Assembly: GCF_900197875.1 (NCBI RefSeq)
Contig: NZ_FZMO01000445.1
Span: 1-64,000, forward strand
Reading direction: 5' to 3'
Length of the DNA stretch: 64,000 nt
Source of the DNA: Frankia canadensis
GTDB lineage: Bacteria > Actinomycetota > Actinomycetes > Frankiales > Frankiaceae
Each line of letters starts with the position of its first letter. Positions within the stretch are counted from its first letter, which is position 1. A program made the position numbers and the translations under genes. Positions 1-7,896 of the stretch are shown here, one piece after another. The notes below the pieces were generated by a model that worked only from the letters and a program-made list of their open reading frames with translations, did not search any database and was not told the DNA's origin.

Positions 1-9
1 GCGGGGCGA

Positions 10-951
10 TCAGGCGCGGGCGATGGCCTCACAGACCGCCAGCGAATCCCGGGCCGCCAGCTCCAGCGCCCGGGAGCAGTGCCGCAACCAGGCGATGACC
101 CCTTCGGCGCCGCCATGCACATACGCGTCCGCCGCCGCACGGTAGTCGAGGACGGCCTCGTGATCCGGCGCCGCGGCCTCCTGGCCGATCTCCAGATGAC
201 CGACGTCGGTCGCGGTGAGCGCCTTCGGATCGAGCCCGCGGCTGATGAGGACCAGCCGGGCCGCCGCGCGCGCGATCACGCCGTCCAGGACGCCGAAGGG
301 ACGCAGGGCCAGCAGCTCGCCGTGCACGACGGCGGCGACGATGATCGCCGGCGCGGTGGTGGGGGCGACGAGCAGCCCGGTCAGGCCATCGAGCCGGACC
401 GAGGCCTCCATCGAGCTCGGGGGCGGGCCGAGGCGCAGGGGGTCGGACGGGGGACGCGTCCCCGCGTCGGCCCGCGGCCGGCCGAGCTCCTCGTCGGGCA
501 GCACGCCCCGCCCGAGCAGCACGTGCATCCGAGCCAGCGCCTGGCGCGGGGCCCGCTCCCAGGCGGGTGCGAGCATGCCCAGCTCGGCGTACAGGCGCAC
601 CGTGCCCAGGACAGTGGGATCGGGCCCGCCCGCCGGCACCGCTGCCTGGTCGGTAGGCGCCTGCGGCGGGTCGCCGGCCGCCGACAACATGCCGCGCAGC
701 TGGTCGAGGCTGATCTCGTGGCCCTCCAGCGCCGCGCAGGCGCGGGCGGCGCGCAGCGAGGCCTCGGCGGTCACCTCCGCGCTCTGACGGCGCAGGACGC
801 GGTGGCGCAGCAGCGTGTCGACGGCGGCACGGGCGGTGTCCGCGGCCTCGCGCACGCCCGGCAGGGCGGCGACACGGGCCAGCGGATCGGCGGCGAGTAC
901 TGATCCGGACGGGCGGTGGTTCACGGTGGGCACGCTACCGGTCCGGGCCAT
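10..951 (-). CDS. Fic-like protein with degenerate Fic motif
   Basis: 313-residue protein. Near residues 213-243 it reads ELLALRPFGVLDGVIARAAA, which resembles the Fic-family core HPFxxGNGR. The catalytic histidine position is occupied by arginine (LRPF), and the nucleotide-binding GNGR is replaced by DGVIAR, so AMP-transferase chemistry is unlikely. The middle (about 95-180) is alanine/proline rich. Alanine-rich helices dominate the N-terminus. It is divergently arranged with the holin-like gene on the other side of a 290-bp gap. Related proteins occur near the ArsA/nth block in other actinobacteria, as I recall, and are sometimes annotated as oxidoreductase or Fic. The family assignment rests on one motif and is moderate; biochemical function is unknown. 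Confidence 0.6.
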   Translation of the reverse strand: MARTGSVPTVNHRPSGSVLAADPLARVAALPGVREAADTARAAVDTLLRHRVLRRQSAEVTAEASLRAARACAALEGHEISLDQLRGMLSAAGDPPQAPTDQAAVPAGGPDPTVLGTVRLYAELGMLAPAWERAPRQALARMHVLLGRGVLPDEELGRPRADAGTRPPSDPLRLGPPPSSMEASVRLDGLTGLLVAPTTAPAIIVAAVVHGELLALRPFGVLDGVIARAAARLVLISRGLDPKALTATDVGHLEIGQEAAAPDHEAVLDYRAAADAYVHGGAEGVIAWLRHCSRALELAARDSLAVCEAIARA

Positions 952-1241
952 CCGAGGCGGGCCGGCCGGAATCCGTAGGAGGCATCACAGGGGCATCAAC
1001 GCGTCGTTCGCCGACGGCTGGGGTCTGTCCGAGGGACACTGCGCACAGGACGAGGGGGCGGTGGACCGGCCGGAGCGCGGCCGGTCACCTGGAGATGCGT
1101 CGGCGGTGCGATCCCGCGGGGTCCGGGCCGGGGTCGCTCCGGTGGGATCTCCCGATCCGCCGCGGGCGCGGACCATCCGACCCGCGCGATCGGCCGCGCG
1201 TCCGGCCCGTGGGCCGGCGCCGGCCAGAGGGAGGACGAAGG

Positions 1242-1739
1242 GTGTCGACTACGACCGGGAAGACCCGGGATGGCCGCGAGCCCTCTCTGGGAGAGCTGGT
1301 GGCGCTGGCCACGCGCGACGTCTCGCTGCTCGTCCGGCAGGAGATCGACCTCGCTAAGGCGGAGCTGGCCCGGCAGGCCGTGTCGGCGGCGTTGGGCGTC
1401 GGCTGCCTGGCCGTGGCGGCCGGGCTCGGGCTGTGCGCGCTCATCGCGGTGACGATCTTCCTCGGTGAACTGTTCACCTGGGCGGGCATGGAGAGGTTCT
1501 GGTCCTACCTGCTTACCGCGGCGATCTACCTCGTGGTCGCGGGCGGGCTGGCACTTGTCGCGATCACCAGGTTCCGTCGGCTCTCACCGCCCGAACGGAC
1601 CATCCAGACGGTGCGCGACGACATCGCCTGGCTGCGCAGCCCGACGGCGCGCCCGAACGGATCGTCGTCTCCCGCGGCGGCGTCGCGCGCCGGCGCGGTG
1701 CCGGGGGCGCCGACGGCGGCGGGTGGCGGGCTGGGCTGA
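1242..1739 (+). CDS. Phage-holin-family (Actinobacterial holin superfamily III-like) membrane protein
   Basis: 165 residues from a GTG preceded by an AGGGAGGA ribosome site (1228-1235). The N-terminal part contains SLGELVALATRDVSLLVRQE followed by an amphipathic helix, then two membrane segments (about residues 50-75 and 90-112), then a basic loop and a disordered Ser/Ala tail. This matches the small membrane proteins annotated as phage holin family (DUF1469-like) that sit beside the MarP and epoxide-hydrolase genes in actinobacteria, for example Rv3669 in M. tuberculosis. A host-envelope role is more likely than phage lysis, because no phage genes are nearby. Actual function is unknown. Confidence 0.75.
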   Translation: MSTTTGKTRDGREPSLGELVALATRDVSLLVRQEIDLAKAELARQAVSAALGVGCLAVAAGLGLCALIAVTIFLGELFTWAGMERFWSYLLTAAIYLVVAGGLALVAITRFRRLSPPERTIQTVRDDIAWLRSPTARPNGSSSPAAASRAGAVPGAPTAAGGGLG

Positions 1740-1870
1740 GCCACCAGCGGTCGGCCGGCCGTGTGACCGAGCGCCGGTCGGCCATCCGGGTCCACCGGCG
1801 GCGTCGCCCGGGTCCGGGCACGCACACCGGACGGCGCCGGTCCGCGGCAGGTCTGCCATCCTGGCAGGCG

Positions 1871-2785
1871 ATGGAGGACAGCGTTCCCGAGCCGGCCAGC
1901 GTCCTGGTCGACGGGCCGTGGCGGCACCGGGACGTGTCCGCCAACGGGACCCGTCTGCACGTCGCCGAGCTCGGCCGCGGGCCGCTGGTGCTCCTGCTGC
2001 ACGGCTTCCCGCAGTTCTGGTGGGCCTGGCGGCACCAGCTGCGGGCGCTGTCGGCCGCCGGGTATCGGGTGGTCGCCCCCGACCTGCGCGGCTACGGGGC
2101 AAGTGACAAGCCACCGCGCGGATACGACGCGTTCACCCTGTCCGACGACGTCGCCGGGCTCATCCGGGCGCTCGGGGAGCGTGACGCGGTCGTCGTCGGA
2201 CATGACTGGGGCGGCCTGCTCGGCTGGACCACGGCGGCCCGGCATCCGAGAGTCGTGCGCCGCCTGGCGGTCCTCGCGATGCCGCACCCGTTGCGGCTGC
2301 GGCATCAGATCGCGGCGGATCCGCGCGGGCAGGGCGCCGCCAGCGGGTACCTGTTCGGCTTCCAGCTGCCGTGGCGGCCGGAGCGTGTCCTCGTCGCGGA
2401 CAATGCCGCCCGCGCCGCGACGCTGCTGCGGGACTGGGGTGGTCCCGGCTACCCGGACGCCGAGGCGGAGGCGCGCTACCGCGCCGCGATGCGCATCCCC
2501 GGGGTGGCCCACAGCTCGCTGGAGTACCACCGGTGGGTGTTCCGTTCACTGTTCCGGCCGGACGGCGCCCGGTTCGCCGGCGTCCTGCGCCGGTCGTCCC
2601 ACATCGACACGCTGCAGATCCATGGCGCCGCCGACCGGTGTTTCCTGCCCGGCACGGCGCAGGGCTCGGGCCGCTACGTCAGCGGCCGCTACACGTGGCG
2701 GTTGCACGAGGGGGTCGGGCACTTCCCGCACGAGGAGATCCCCGACGTGGTCAACGCCGAACTCCTCGGCTGGCTCGGTTCCTGA
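1871..2785 (+). CDS. ephE: Alpha/beta hydrolase, epoxide hydrolase EphE-like
   Basis: 304 residues with the alpha/beta-hydrolase fold. The oxyanion region is HGFPQFWW (44-51). The nucleophile elbow GHDWGG places Asp112 where epoxide hydrolases carry their nucleophile. The C-terminal GVGHFPHEE supplies the catalytic His284. An aspartate rather than serine nucleophile favours an epoxide hydrolase or dehalogenase-like reaction on an unknown substrate. Start: the ATG at 1871 lies just before the conserved domain; an in-frame GTG at 1763 would add 36 Arg/Gly-rich residues of doubtful reality. It is convergent with marP, as Rv3670 (ephE) is next to Rv3671c (marP) in M. tuberculosis. Confidence 0.85.
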   Translation: MEDSVPEPASVLVDGPWRHRDVSANGTRLHVAELGRGPLVLLLHGFPQFWWAWRHQLRALSAAGYRVVAPDLRGYGASDKPPRGYDAFTLSDDVAGLIRALGERDAVVVGHDWGGLLGWTTAARHPRVVRRLAVLAMPHPLRLRHQIAADPRGQGAASGYLFGFQLPWRPERVLVADNAARAATLLRDWGGPGYPDAEAEARYRAAMRIPGVAHSSLEYHRWVFRSLFRPDGARFAGVLRRSSHIDTLQIHGAADRCFLPGTAQGSGRYVSGRYTWRLHEGVGHFPHEEIPDVVNAELLGWLGS

Positions 2786-2834
2786 CCGGTTCCCGGCGCG
2801 AGCGGTGCGACGGGGGGCCGGTCCCGGGCCGCCG

Positions 2835-4019
2835 TCAGTCGCAGCCCTGCGTGCTGACGGGCGCGACGGCCACGGTGCCCACCGAGGCGGACTGGGCCAC
2901 CTCGGCCGCGCTGAGCACATAGCCGGTGTCGGAGTCGCCGATCGCCGCGGCGAACACCACGCCGAGCACGGTGCCGTCCGGGGCGAGCAGCGGCCCGCCG
3001 GAGTTGCCGGGCAGGACCTGCCCGCGCACCGCGTAGATGTCGCGGATGACGGTGCCCCGCTCGTAGATGTTCGCCGCTCGCGCCTTCTGGTGGTTGCGGA
3101 CCCGGGCGGCCACGGTGGTGTATGGGCCGTCCTCGGGGAAGCCGGCGATCACCGCCGGGTCGTCCGCGGCGGCCGCCGGGCTTGACCGCAGTTGCAACGG
3201 CGGGCGCTGGAGATCCGGGACCCGCAGCACGGCGATGTCGCGGTCGGGGTCGAACAGGACGACCTCCGCCGGCAGTACCCCGGTGGAGAGCACCACCGTG
3301 GGATTGCGCACCCCGGCCACGACATGCGCGTTCGTCATGACCCGCTGGGGCGCGATGACGAATCCGGAGCCTTCCACCCGCTGGTTGCAGGAGCGGGCGA
3401 GCCCCCGGATCTTGACGATGCTCGCGGCGGCGTTGCGCACCCCGATGGCCTGGACGGTCGCCGGGTCCGGCGGGTCGGTGGCGATGATCCGCTGCCCGTG
3501 CAGGCTCGAGAAGACCTCGGGGAACGTCTTGTTGCCGGCGAGCTGTCGCAGGTCGGCGAAGGTGTCGCGGACCCCGTTCGGCATGCCGTTGTCCACCGCG
3601 GCGAGCACGTGGGAGTCCTGGACCGAGCGCGCGAGCGTCGTGAACGACGAGCGCTGCACGGCCGTCGCGAGCAGCCAGGCGACGAGCAGGACGGAGATGC
3701 CGGACAGCACGGAGCCGGCGGCGGCGTCCACAGCACGCCCCGGGCGCCAGGTCAACCGATCACGCAGGGCGACGCCGAGCGCGGTGCCGGCGACCTGCCC
3801 GGCCATCGCGAGTCCGAGCACGACCAGGAGTGCCACGAGCGCGCCGTGTTGCTGCTGGCCGATCAGCTCGGTGAACGGTTTGACGATCTTCGCGCCGAGC
3901 ACACCACCGCCGAGGAAGCCGGCGAAGGACAGTGCGCCCACCAGGAAACCCTGGCGGTACCCCGAGATCGCGAACAGGATGATCAGGGCCACCAGGATGA
4001 TGTCCAGCAGGCTCGGCAC
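2835..4019 (-). CDS. marP: Membrane-anchored periplasmic serine protease MarP
   Basis: 394 residues, close to the 397 of M. tuberculosis MarP. A CvpA-like N-terminus has four hydrophobic helices (about 3-22, 27-46, 58-82, 100-120) and is followed by an extracytoplasmic chymotrypsin-like protease. The triad is visible: His232 in TNAHVV, Asp261 in DRDIAVLRV, Ser340 in LPGNSGGPLL. Cys211 and Cys393 correspond to the disulfide that tunes MarP under oxidative or acid stress. The start is GTG. It is the last gene of the leftward set nth, NUDIX, cupredoxin, marP, 19 bp after the cupredoxin stop. In mycobacteria the family is needed for acid-stress survival and cleaves a cell-wall hydrolase; the substrate here is unknown. 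Confidence 0.93.
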   Translation of the reverse strand: MPSLLDIILVALIILFAISGYRQGFLVGALSFAGFLGGGVLGAKIVKPFTELIGQQQHGALVALLVVLGLAMAGQVAGTALGVALRDRLTWRPGRAVDAAAGSVLSGISVLLVAWLLATAVQRSSFTTLARSVQDSHVLAAVDNGMPNGVRDTFADLRQLAGNKTFPEVFSSLHGQRIIATDPPDPATVQAIGVRNAAASIVKIRGLARSCNQRVEGSGFVIAPQRVMTNAHVVAGVRNPTVVLSTGVLPAEVVLFDPDRDIAVLRVPDLQRPPLQLRSSPAAAADDPAVIAGFPEDGPYTTVAARVRNHQKARAANIYERGTVIRDIYAVRGQVLPGNSGGPLLAPDGTVLGVVFAAAIGDSDTGYVLSAAEVAQSASVGTVAVAPVSTQGCD

Positions 4020-4038
4020 GATGCTGCCCCGCCCCGAC

Positions 4039-4452
4039 TCAGGTGATCTTCAACGTCGCCGTCATGTTGGGATGGAGGGTACAGACCACCTGATAATCAC
4101 CTGGCTGGGTGATCGTGAAGGTGACACTCTGCGACTCTCCGGCGGAGATGATGCGGGTATGGGCATCCCGGATCCGCGGGATGACGAAGTTGTGCGGCGC
4201 CGAGCCTGGCGCGACCGAGAAGTCGACCCGGATCGTCCCCGGCTTCGCCACCAGCTCACTGGCGGAGAAGGCCATGCTCGGCAGGCCGGTGACGGCGAAG
4301 ACCTGCACGCCGTTCGCGCCGGTCGTGGCGGCGACCGTCGGGCCGGCGGACGGGCTGGGGCCACCGTTCCCGCCGCAGCCGGCGGCGCCGACGAGGACGG
4401 CGAGGACAAACGCCAGCGACGCCACCGCCGGGCCGCGCCGGGGCGATCGCAC
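4039..4452 (-). CDS. Cupredoxin-domain lipoprotein
   Basis: 137 residues starting at GTG 4452. The basic N-terminus and hydrophobic stretch end in VGAAGC, giving a lipobox Cys at residue 26 and predicting a lipid-anchored extracytoplasmic protein. The rest is a blue-copper-like beta sandwich. His87 (SAPHNFVI), Cys124, His127 and Met130 (VVCTLHPNM) form the His-Cys-His-Met ligand set of a type I copper site. A longer reading from TTG 4506 is possible but would spoil the signal sequence. It lies between the NUDIX gene and marP, where M. tuberculosis has the thioredoxin-like Rv3673c one position away. An electron-transfer or copper-binding role is inferred. Confidence 0.8.
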   Translation of the reverse strand: MRSPRRGPAVASLAFVLAVLVGAAGCGGNGGPSPSAGPTVAATTGANGVQVFAVTGLPSMAFSASELVAKPGTIRVDFSVAPGSAPHNFVIPRIRDAHTRIISAGESQSVTFTITQPGDYQVVCTLHPNMTATLKIT

Positions 4453-4502
4453 CCGGACGCCCTGGAGCCGGCCGGCCGCCTGCGCGTCGTGCGGGGTACG
4501 GG

Positions 4503-5216
4503 TCAACGGGACTGCCTCTCGGGTCGGGGGCCCGGTGGGTCGCCGGCCGTGGACAGCGGCACGCGTTGCTGGAAGGGATAGCTGACGATCTCGACCGGGC
4601 TCCAGGGCCGCTCCCAGCCACCCAGGCGCAGCAACACGTCGAGCACGCCCGCGGTGAAGCCCCACACGAACATGCCGTGCACGTGGAAGGCCGGGGCGAG
4701 CACCTCCGGCGCGTAGCGCACCGAGAACCGGTTGGCGGGTTCCGCGAGTTCCGCCAGCGGCACCCGCGACACGAAGGCCGTCTCGGCGGGGTCCACCGGG
4801 GCGACCGCGCTGGGCGTGTGCCACCAGCCGATCACCGGTGTCACCGTGTGGTGGCTCGCCGGCAGATAGAGCGGCGAGGTCGTGCAGAGCACCTCCACGC
4901 CGGCCGGGTCGAGCCCGACCTCCTCCGCGGCCTCACGCAGGGCGGTGTCGACGCGGGAGGCGTCCCCGACCTCGGCGCGACCGCCGGGGAAGGCCGGCTG
5001 GCTGGCGTGGCTGCGCAGCGCGGCCGACCGTTCGAGCAGCAGGACGTCCGGCCCGTGCGGGCCCTCGCCGAACAGCACGAGGACGGCCGCGGGCCGCGGG
5101 TCGACGTCGGACCCGGCGGGCGGCCGCGGGCGGTTGCGCACCAGTTCGCCGTCCGCCTGGGCGGCGGCCGAGCGCAGCCACTGCGGGGCGCCGTGGGGCG
5201 GGGAGACATCCGTCAT
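4503..5216 (-). CDS. NUDIX hydrolase, CoA-diphosphatase-like
   Basis: 237 residues. The NUDIX box spans about 78-101 ([14 protein letters not shown], then REAAEEVGL), with Asp at the first acidic position as is common in the CoA pyrophosphatase subgroup. The preceding [20 protein letters not shown] matches the NuCoA-type signature before the box. The likely reaction is cleavage of CoA or a similar nucleotide diphosphate, in the cytosol. The ATG overlaps the nth stop by 4 bp (ATGA), so it is translationally coupled to nth. The same order, nth followed by a NUDIX gene and marP, is found around Rv3672c. The substrate is inferred from motif context only. Confidence 0.88.
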   Translation of the reverse strand: MTDVSPPHGAPQWLRSAAAQADGELVRNRPRPPAGSDVDPRPAAVLVLFGEGPHGPDVLLLERSAALRSHASQPAFPGGRAEVGDASRVDTALREAAEEVGLDPAGVEVLCTTSPLYLPASHHTVTPVIGWWHTPSAVAPVDPAETAFVSRVPLAELAEPANRFSVRYAPEVLAPAFHVHGMFVWGFTAGVLDVLLRLGGWERPWSPVEIVSYPFQQRVPLSTAGDPPGPRPERQSR

Positions 5217-5947
5217 CGCAGCGCTTCGACATCCCCTCGTGTTCCCCGCACCAGCCTGGCGGCCTCGCCCGCCTCGGTCGGCCCGAGCCCGAACGAGGGG
5301 CACAGCCGCGCCAGCGCGCAGGCCCCGCAGGCCGGCCGGCGGGCGTGGCAGTAGCGGCGGCCGTGAAAGATCATCCGATCCGAGGCGATGGTCCAGTCGC
5401 GGGGCTCGAGCAGCGCGCACAGCTCCGCCTCGACCCTGACCGGATCGTTCTGGTCGGTCAGCCCGAAGCGGCGCGACAGCCGCCCGACGTGGGTGTCGAC
5501 CGTGACGCCCGGCGTGCCGAAGGCGTGCCCGAGCACGACGTTCGCCGTCTTGCGGCCGACCCCGGGCAGCGTGACCAGCGCGTCGAGCGAGCCGGGGACC
5601 TCGCCGCCGAAACGCTCGGTGAGCGCCGCGCCGATGCCGATCAGCGAGTTCGCCTTGGCCCGGAAGAAGCCGGTGGGCCGCAGCATCGCCTCGAGCTCGG
5701 CGCGATCGGCGCCCGCGTAGGCCGCGGCGGACGGATAGCGCGCGAAGACCGCGGGAGTGACCTCGTTGACCTTCTTGTCTGTGCACTGTGCCGACAGCAC
5801 CGTGGCGACCAGCAACTCAAGTGCGTTGTCGAAATGCAACGCGATACGGGCGTCCGGATGTATCTCGCCCAGCAGACGCACGATCCGACGGGCCCGCCGT
5901 GTTCGCGCGAGAGGCGTCTCGGTCGCGACATCGAGGGCGGCGGGCAT
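5213..5947 (-). CDS. nth: Endonuclease III (DNA glycosylase/AP lyase)
   Basis: 244 residues. The helix-hairpin-helix [12 protein letters not shown] carries the Schiff-base Lys133 and is followed by catalytic Asp151 in [10 protein letters not shown]. Four cysteines, C200, C207, C210 and C216 (C-x6-C-x2-C-x5-C), form the 4Fe-4S cluster. The enzyme removes oxidised pyrimidines from DNA. Start ATG 5947 gives the usual family length; the frame stays open upstream, but with arginine-rich sequence unlike the family. It is the first gene of the leftward operon toward marP. In the other direction a small membrane gene begins divergently about 145 bp away. Confidence 0.95.
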   Translation of the reverse strand: MPAALDVATETPLARTRRARRIVRLLGEIHPDARIALHFDNALELLVATVLSAQCTDKKVNEVTPAVFARYPSAAAYAGADRAELEAMLRPTGFFRAKANSLIGIGAALTERFGGEVPGSLDALVTLPGVGRKTANVVLGHAFGTPGVTVDTHVGRLSRRFGLTDQNDPVRVEAELCALLEPRDWTIASDRMIFHGRRYCHARRPACGACALARLCPSFGLGPTEAGEAARLVRGTRGDVEALR

Positions 5948-6092
5948 GTCTGGCAGCGTATCCGCCCCGGCGGGGCGCCGAGACCGGCGTCGCGGCCGAA
6001 GCCCCACGATCGTCACCGCGATGACACCGATCCGCGACACGCCGACCCCCGCCCGCGGCGCGCGGCCGATCGTCGGCCACCATGGGGGAGTC

Positions 6093-6329
6093 ATGTTTGT
6101 CATCGCAGCGATCTTCTTTCCCCTCCTCCTGCTCGGACTGTTGCTGGCGATGGAACGGGTGGAACGCCCGTTGAACGCCGCGGACACCGGCAAGGGGCTC
6201 GAGGGCTTCCTTCACAACGCGCAGCCGGACGAGGTCGACACGCTCGCGCACCAGGGCCTGCCGGCGGCACTGGAGCGGTATCGGCGGCGCCTGCGCCGTC
6301 CGCCGCCGGGCAAGCATCGAGCGGCCTGA
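6093..6329 (+). CDS. Small conserved membrane protein (Rv3675-like)
   Basis: 78 residues. One N-terminal membrane helix (about residues 2-20, [19 protein letters not shown]) is followed by a short cytoplasmic domain with [17 protein letters not shown] and a basic tail. It sits between divergent nth and the Crp gene, exactly where M. tuberculosis has the small membrane gene Rv3675. Purine-rich GGGGGAG lies immediately before the ATG. Conserved position and plausible coding make it real; no function is known. Confidence 0.75.
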   Translation: MFVIAAIFFPLLLLGLLLAMERVERPLNAADTGKGLEGFLHNAQPDEVDTLAHQGLPAALERYRRRLRRPPPGKHRAA

Positions 6330-6369
6330 CGGCCCCTCGGCGCGCGGCCTGACGGCCACCTCGGCGCAG
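6323..6369. repeat. Imperfect 24-bp tandem duplication
   Basis: Two adjacent near-identical copies of a unit beginning gcggcctgacggcc straddle the end of the small membrane gene and the start of the following gap. They differ by about one base and a 1-bp indel. Confidence 0.6.
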
Positions 6370-6927
6370 GGAGGCCGGCGCGCGCGGATTCGGCCGCCAC
6401 CGCCTGTAGCACGACCGCCCATAGCACAACTTGCCGTTCCGTGCTCGCACACGCGGCCCCCGCGTCCGCCGGTCGTGGGTGATGTGCTCCACGCCGGTGA
6501 TCCCGCGTCGGCGCGGTGCCGTCGGTCCTGGCTGTCCGCCCAGCTCAGCCCGTCGATGGTGGGCTGGCGCCGGCCGGCTTCCCAGGGCCGGCGAGGGGCG
6601 ACGGTCGAGGTGGCTCGATTCCGTGGGCCCGGCGTGCCGGTCCGGTGTCCGTTGGTCGATCGGCCGGTGGGCGGACCGGGACGATGGGCCCGGACGGCGG
6701 CGGGACGATCTGCCCGGCATGATGTGGCCCGTTCAGGCGACACCGTTCGCGCGGACTGCAACATGGTCATCCTGGGCCAGGCGAAAACCCCGGATGTGTC
6801 AACCGGAAGTGCCTGATCAAGGCCTGATTCTCGCCATCAGCGCACGTTCGGTCGCGTTACGTTCACCCCTCGGGGTGCATTTCGATGCTGGGGGTCCCTG
6901 CCCGTGCTCTCTGGCGATAGTCCTGGC
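6370..6927. other. Long non-coding interval upstream of crp
   Basis: About 560 bp without a gene I can support. Open frames here lack ribosome sites and recognisable domains. The last 150 bp before crp (about 6750-6900) are less GC-rich than the surroundings and probably hold its promoter. I found no clean palindromic Crp site of the TGTGA-N6-TCACA type. Confidence 0.5.
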
Positions 6928-7629
6928 ATGCTCAGGACCGTGGAGGATCTGCTTGCCCGCGTACCGCTGTTCGTGGGGCTCTCCGAACAGGACCGGCTAG
7001 CCCTCTCCGACCATCTTGATCGGCAGGACGTCACCCGCGGGGACGTGCTGTTCCGAGAGGGAGACGTCGGCGACCGGGTGTACGTGGTCCTGTCCGGAAA
7101 GGTGAAGATAGGACGTCAGTCTGCCGACGGACGGGAGAACCTGCTGTCCGTCATGGGTCCCGGGGACCTGTTCGGCGAGTTGTCGCTGTTCGACCCCGGG
7201 CCACGCACGGCCACCGCCACCGCGGTCACCGACGCGTCACTGCTGTCGCTGGAGCACACCGCGCTGCGGCCCTGGTTGCGTTCTCGCCCGGAGGCGGGCG
7301 CGATGCTGCTGCGGGTGCTCGCCCGCCGGCTGCGCCGCACCAACGACAACGTCGCGGACATGGTGTTCACCGACGTGCCCGGGCGGGTGGCGAAGGCGTT
7401 GCTCGACCTGGCCGAACGGTTCGGCGAGCCGGCGCAGCCCGGCAACGAGGCCGCCGGCGTGCGCGTCGAGCACGGGCTCACCCAGGAGGAGCTGGCCCAG
7501 CTGGTCGGCGCCTCCCGGGAGACGGTCAACAAGGCGCTCGCCGACTTCGCTACCCGTGGCTGGCTGCGCCTGGACTCACGCGCCGTCGTCCTACTCGACC
7601 GCGAACGGCTGTCCCGCCGGGCCAGATAG
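6928..7629 (+). CDS. crp: Crp/Fnr-family cAMP-responsive transcription regulator
   Basis: 233 residues from ATG 6928; an in-frame GTG at 6904 would add eight residues. The N-terminal cyclic-nucleotide-binding barrel contains FGELSLFDPGPRTATATA, with the Arg-Thr pair in the phosphate-binding cassette. The C-terminal winged helix contains TQEELAQLVGASRETVNKAL, the recognition helix typical of this family. The sequence is very close to M. tuberculosis Rv3676 (Crp) as I remember it, and the neighbours agree: nth and the small membrane protein to the left, and the Rv3677c-like metallo-beta-lactamase gene to the right beyond an inserted cyclase gene. It likely controls stress, respiration and whiB-type genes in response to cAMP. 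Confidence 0.93.
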   Translation: MLRTVEDLLARVPLFVGLSEQDRLALSDHLDRQDVTRGDVLFREGDVGDRVYVVLSGKVKIGRQSADGRENLLSVMGPGDLFGELSLFDPGPRTATATAVTDASLLSLEHTALRPWLRSRPEAGAMLLRVLARRLRRTNDNVADMVFTDVPGRVAKALLDLAERFGEPAQPGNEAAGVRVEHGLTQEELAQLVGASRETVNKALADFATRGWLRLDSRAVVLLDRERLSRRAR

Positions 7630-7792
7630 CCGCGTCCGGGTCCGCGTCGCGCTCGCGTGCGGCGCGGTCCGGACGGCTGTGCCGACGTACGTCCGCGCTC
7701 AGTGCCGGCGGGGGGAGGCCGTGATCGGACGCCCCCGCCGGCTTCACGCTGCGCGGGCGCACGGCCCATCCGCCCGAGCCGGGCCGAGTCCC

Positions 7793-7882
7793 CGACGCGA
7801 GCGGAGTGCCCGACGCGAGCGGAGTGCCCGACGTGGGCCGAGTCCCTGACGCGAGCGGAGTGCCTGATGCGGGCGGTGTGCC
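7793..7882. repeat. 18-bp tandem repeat, five units
   Basis: Five consecutive units close to cgacgcgagcggagtgcc (units at 7793, 7811, 7829, 7847 and 7865; the third is 17 bp and divergent). An extra degenerate copy lies just upstream. The array lies in the 267-bp gap between the convergent crp and cyclase genes. The 18-bp period keeps every reading frame open as hexapeptide repeats, which explains the long spurious frames here. Confidence 0.75.
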
Positions 7883-7896
7883 GCCGTGCCCGCCGG

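Noticed and set aside
1242-1739. Prophage remnant suggested by the holin-family name
   Set aside because: The neighbours are core chromosomal genes and the same gene occurs in this context in other actinobacteria; no other phage functions are present.
3067-4581. A 504-codon plus-strand frame
   Set aside because: Antisense to marP and the cupredoxin gene, both with clear active or metal sites.
6475-6816. Open frames between the small membrane gene and crp
   Set aside because: No ribosome sites, Arg/Gly/Trp-biased translations and several overlapping alternatives; treated as non-coding.
7793-7882. Possible CRISPR array because of regular short repeats
   Set aside because: Units are contiguous with no spacers, only 18 bp long, and no cas gene is present.
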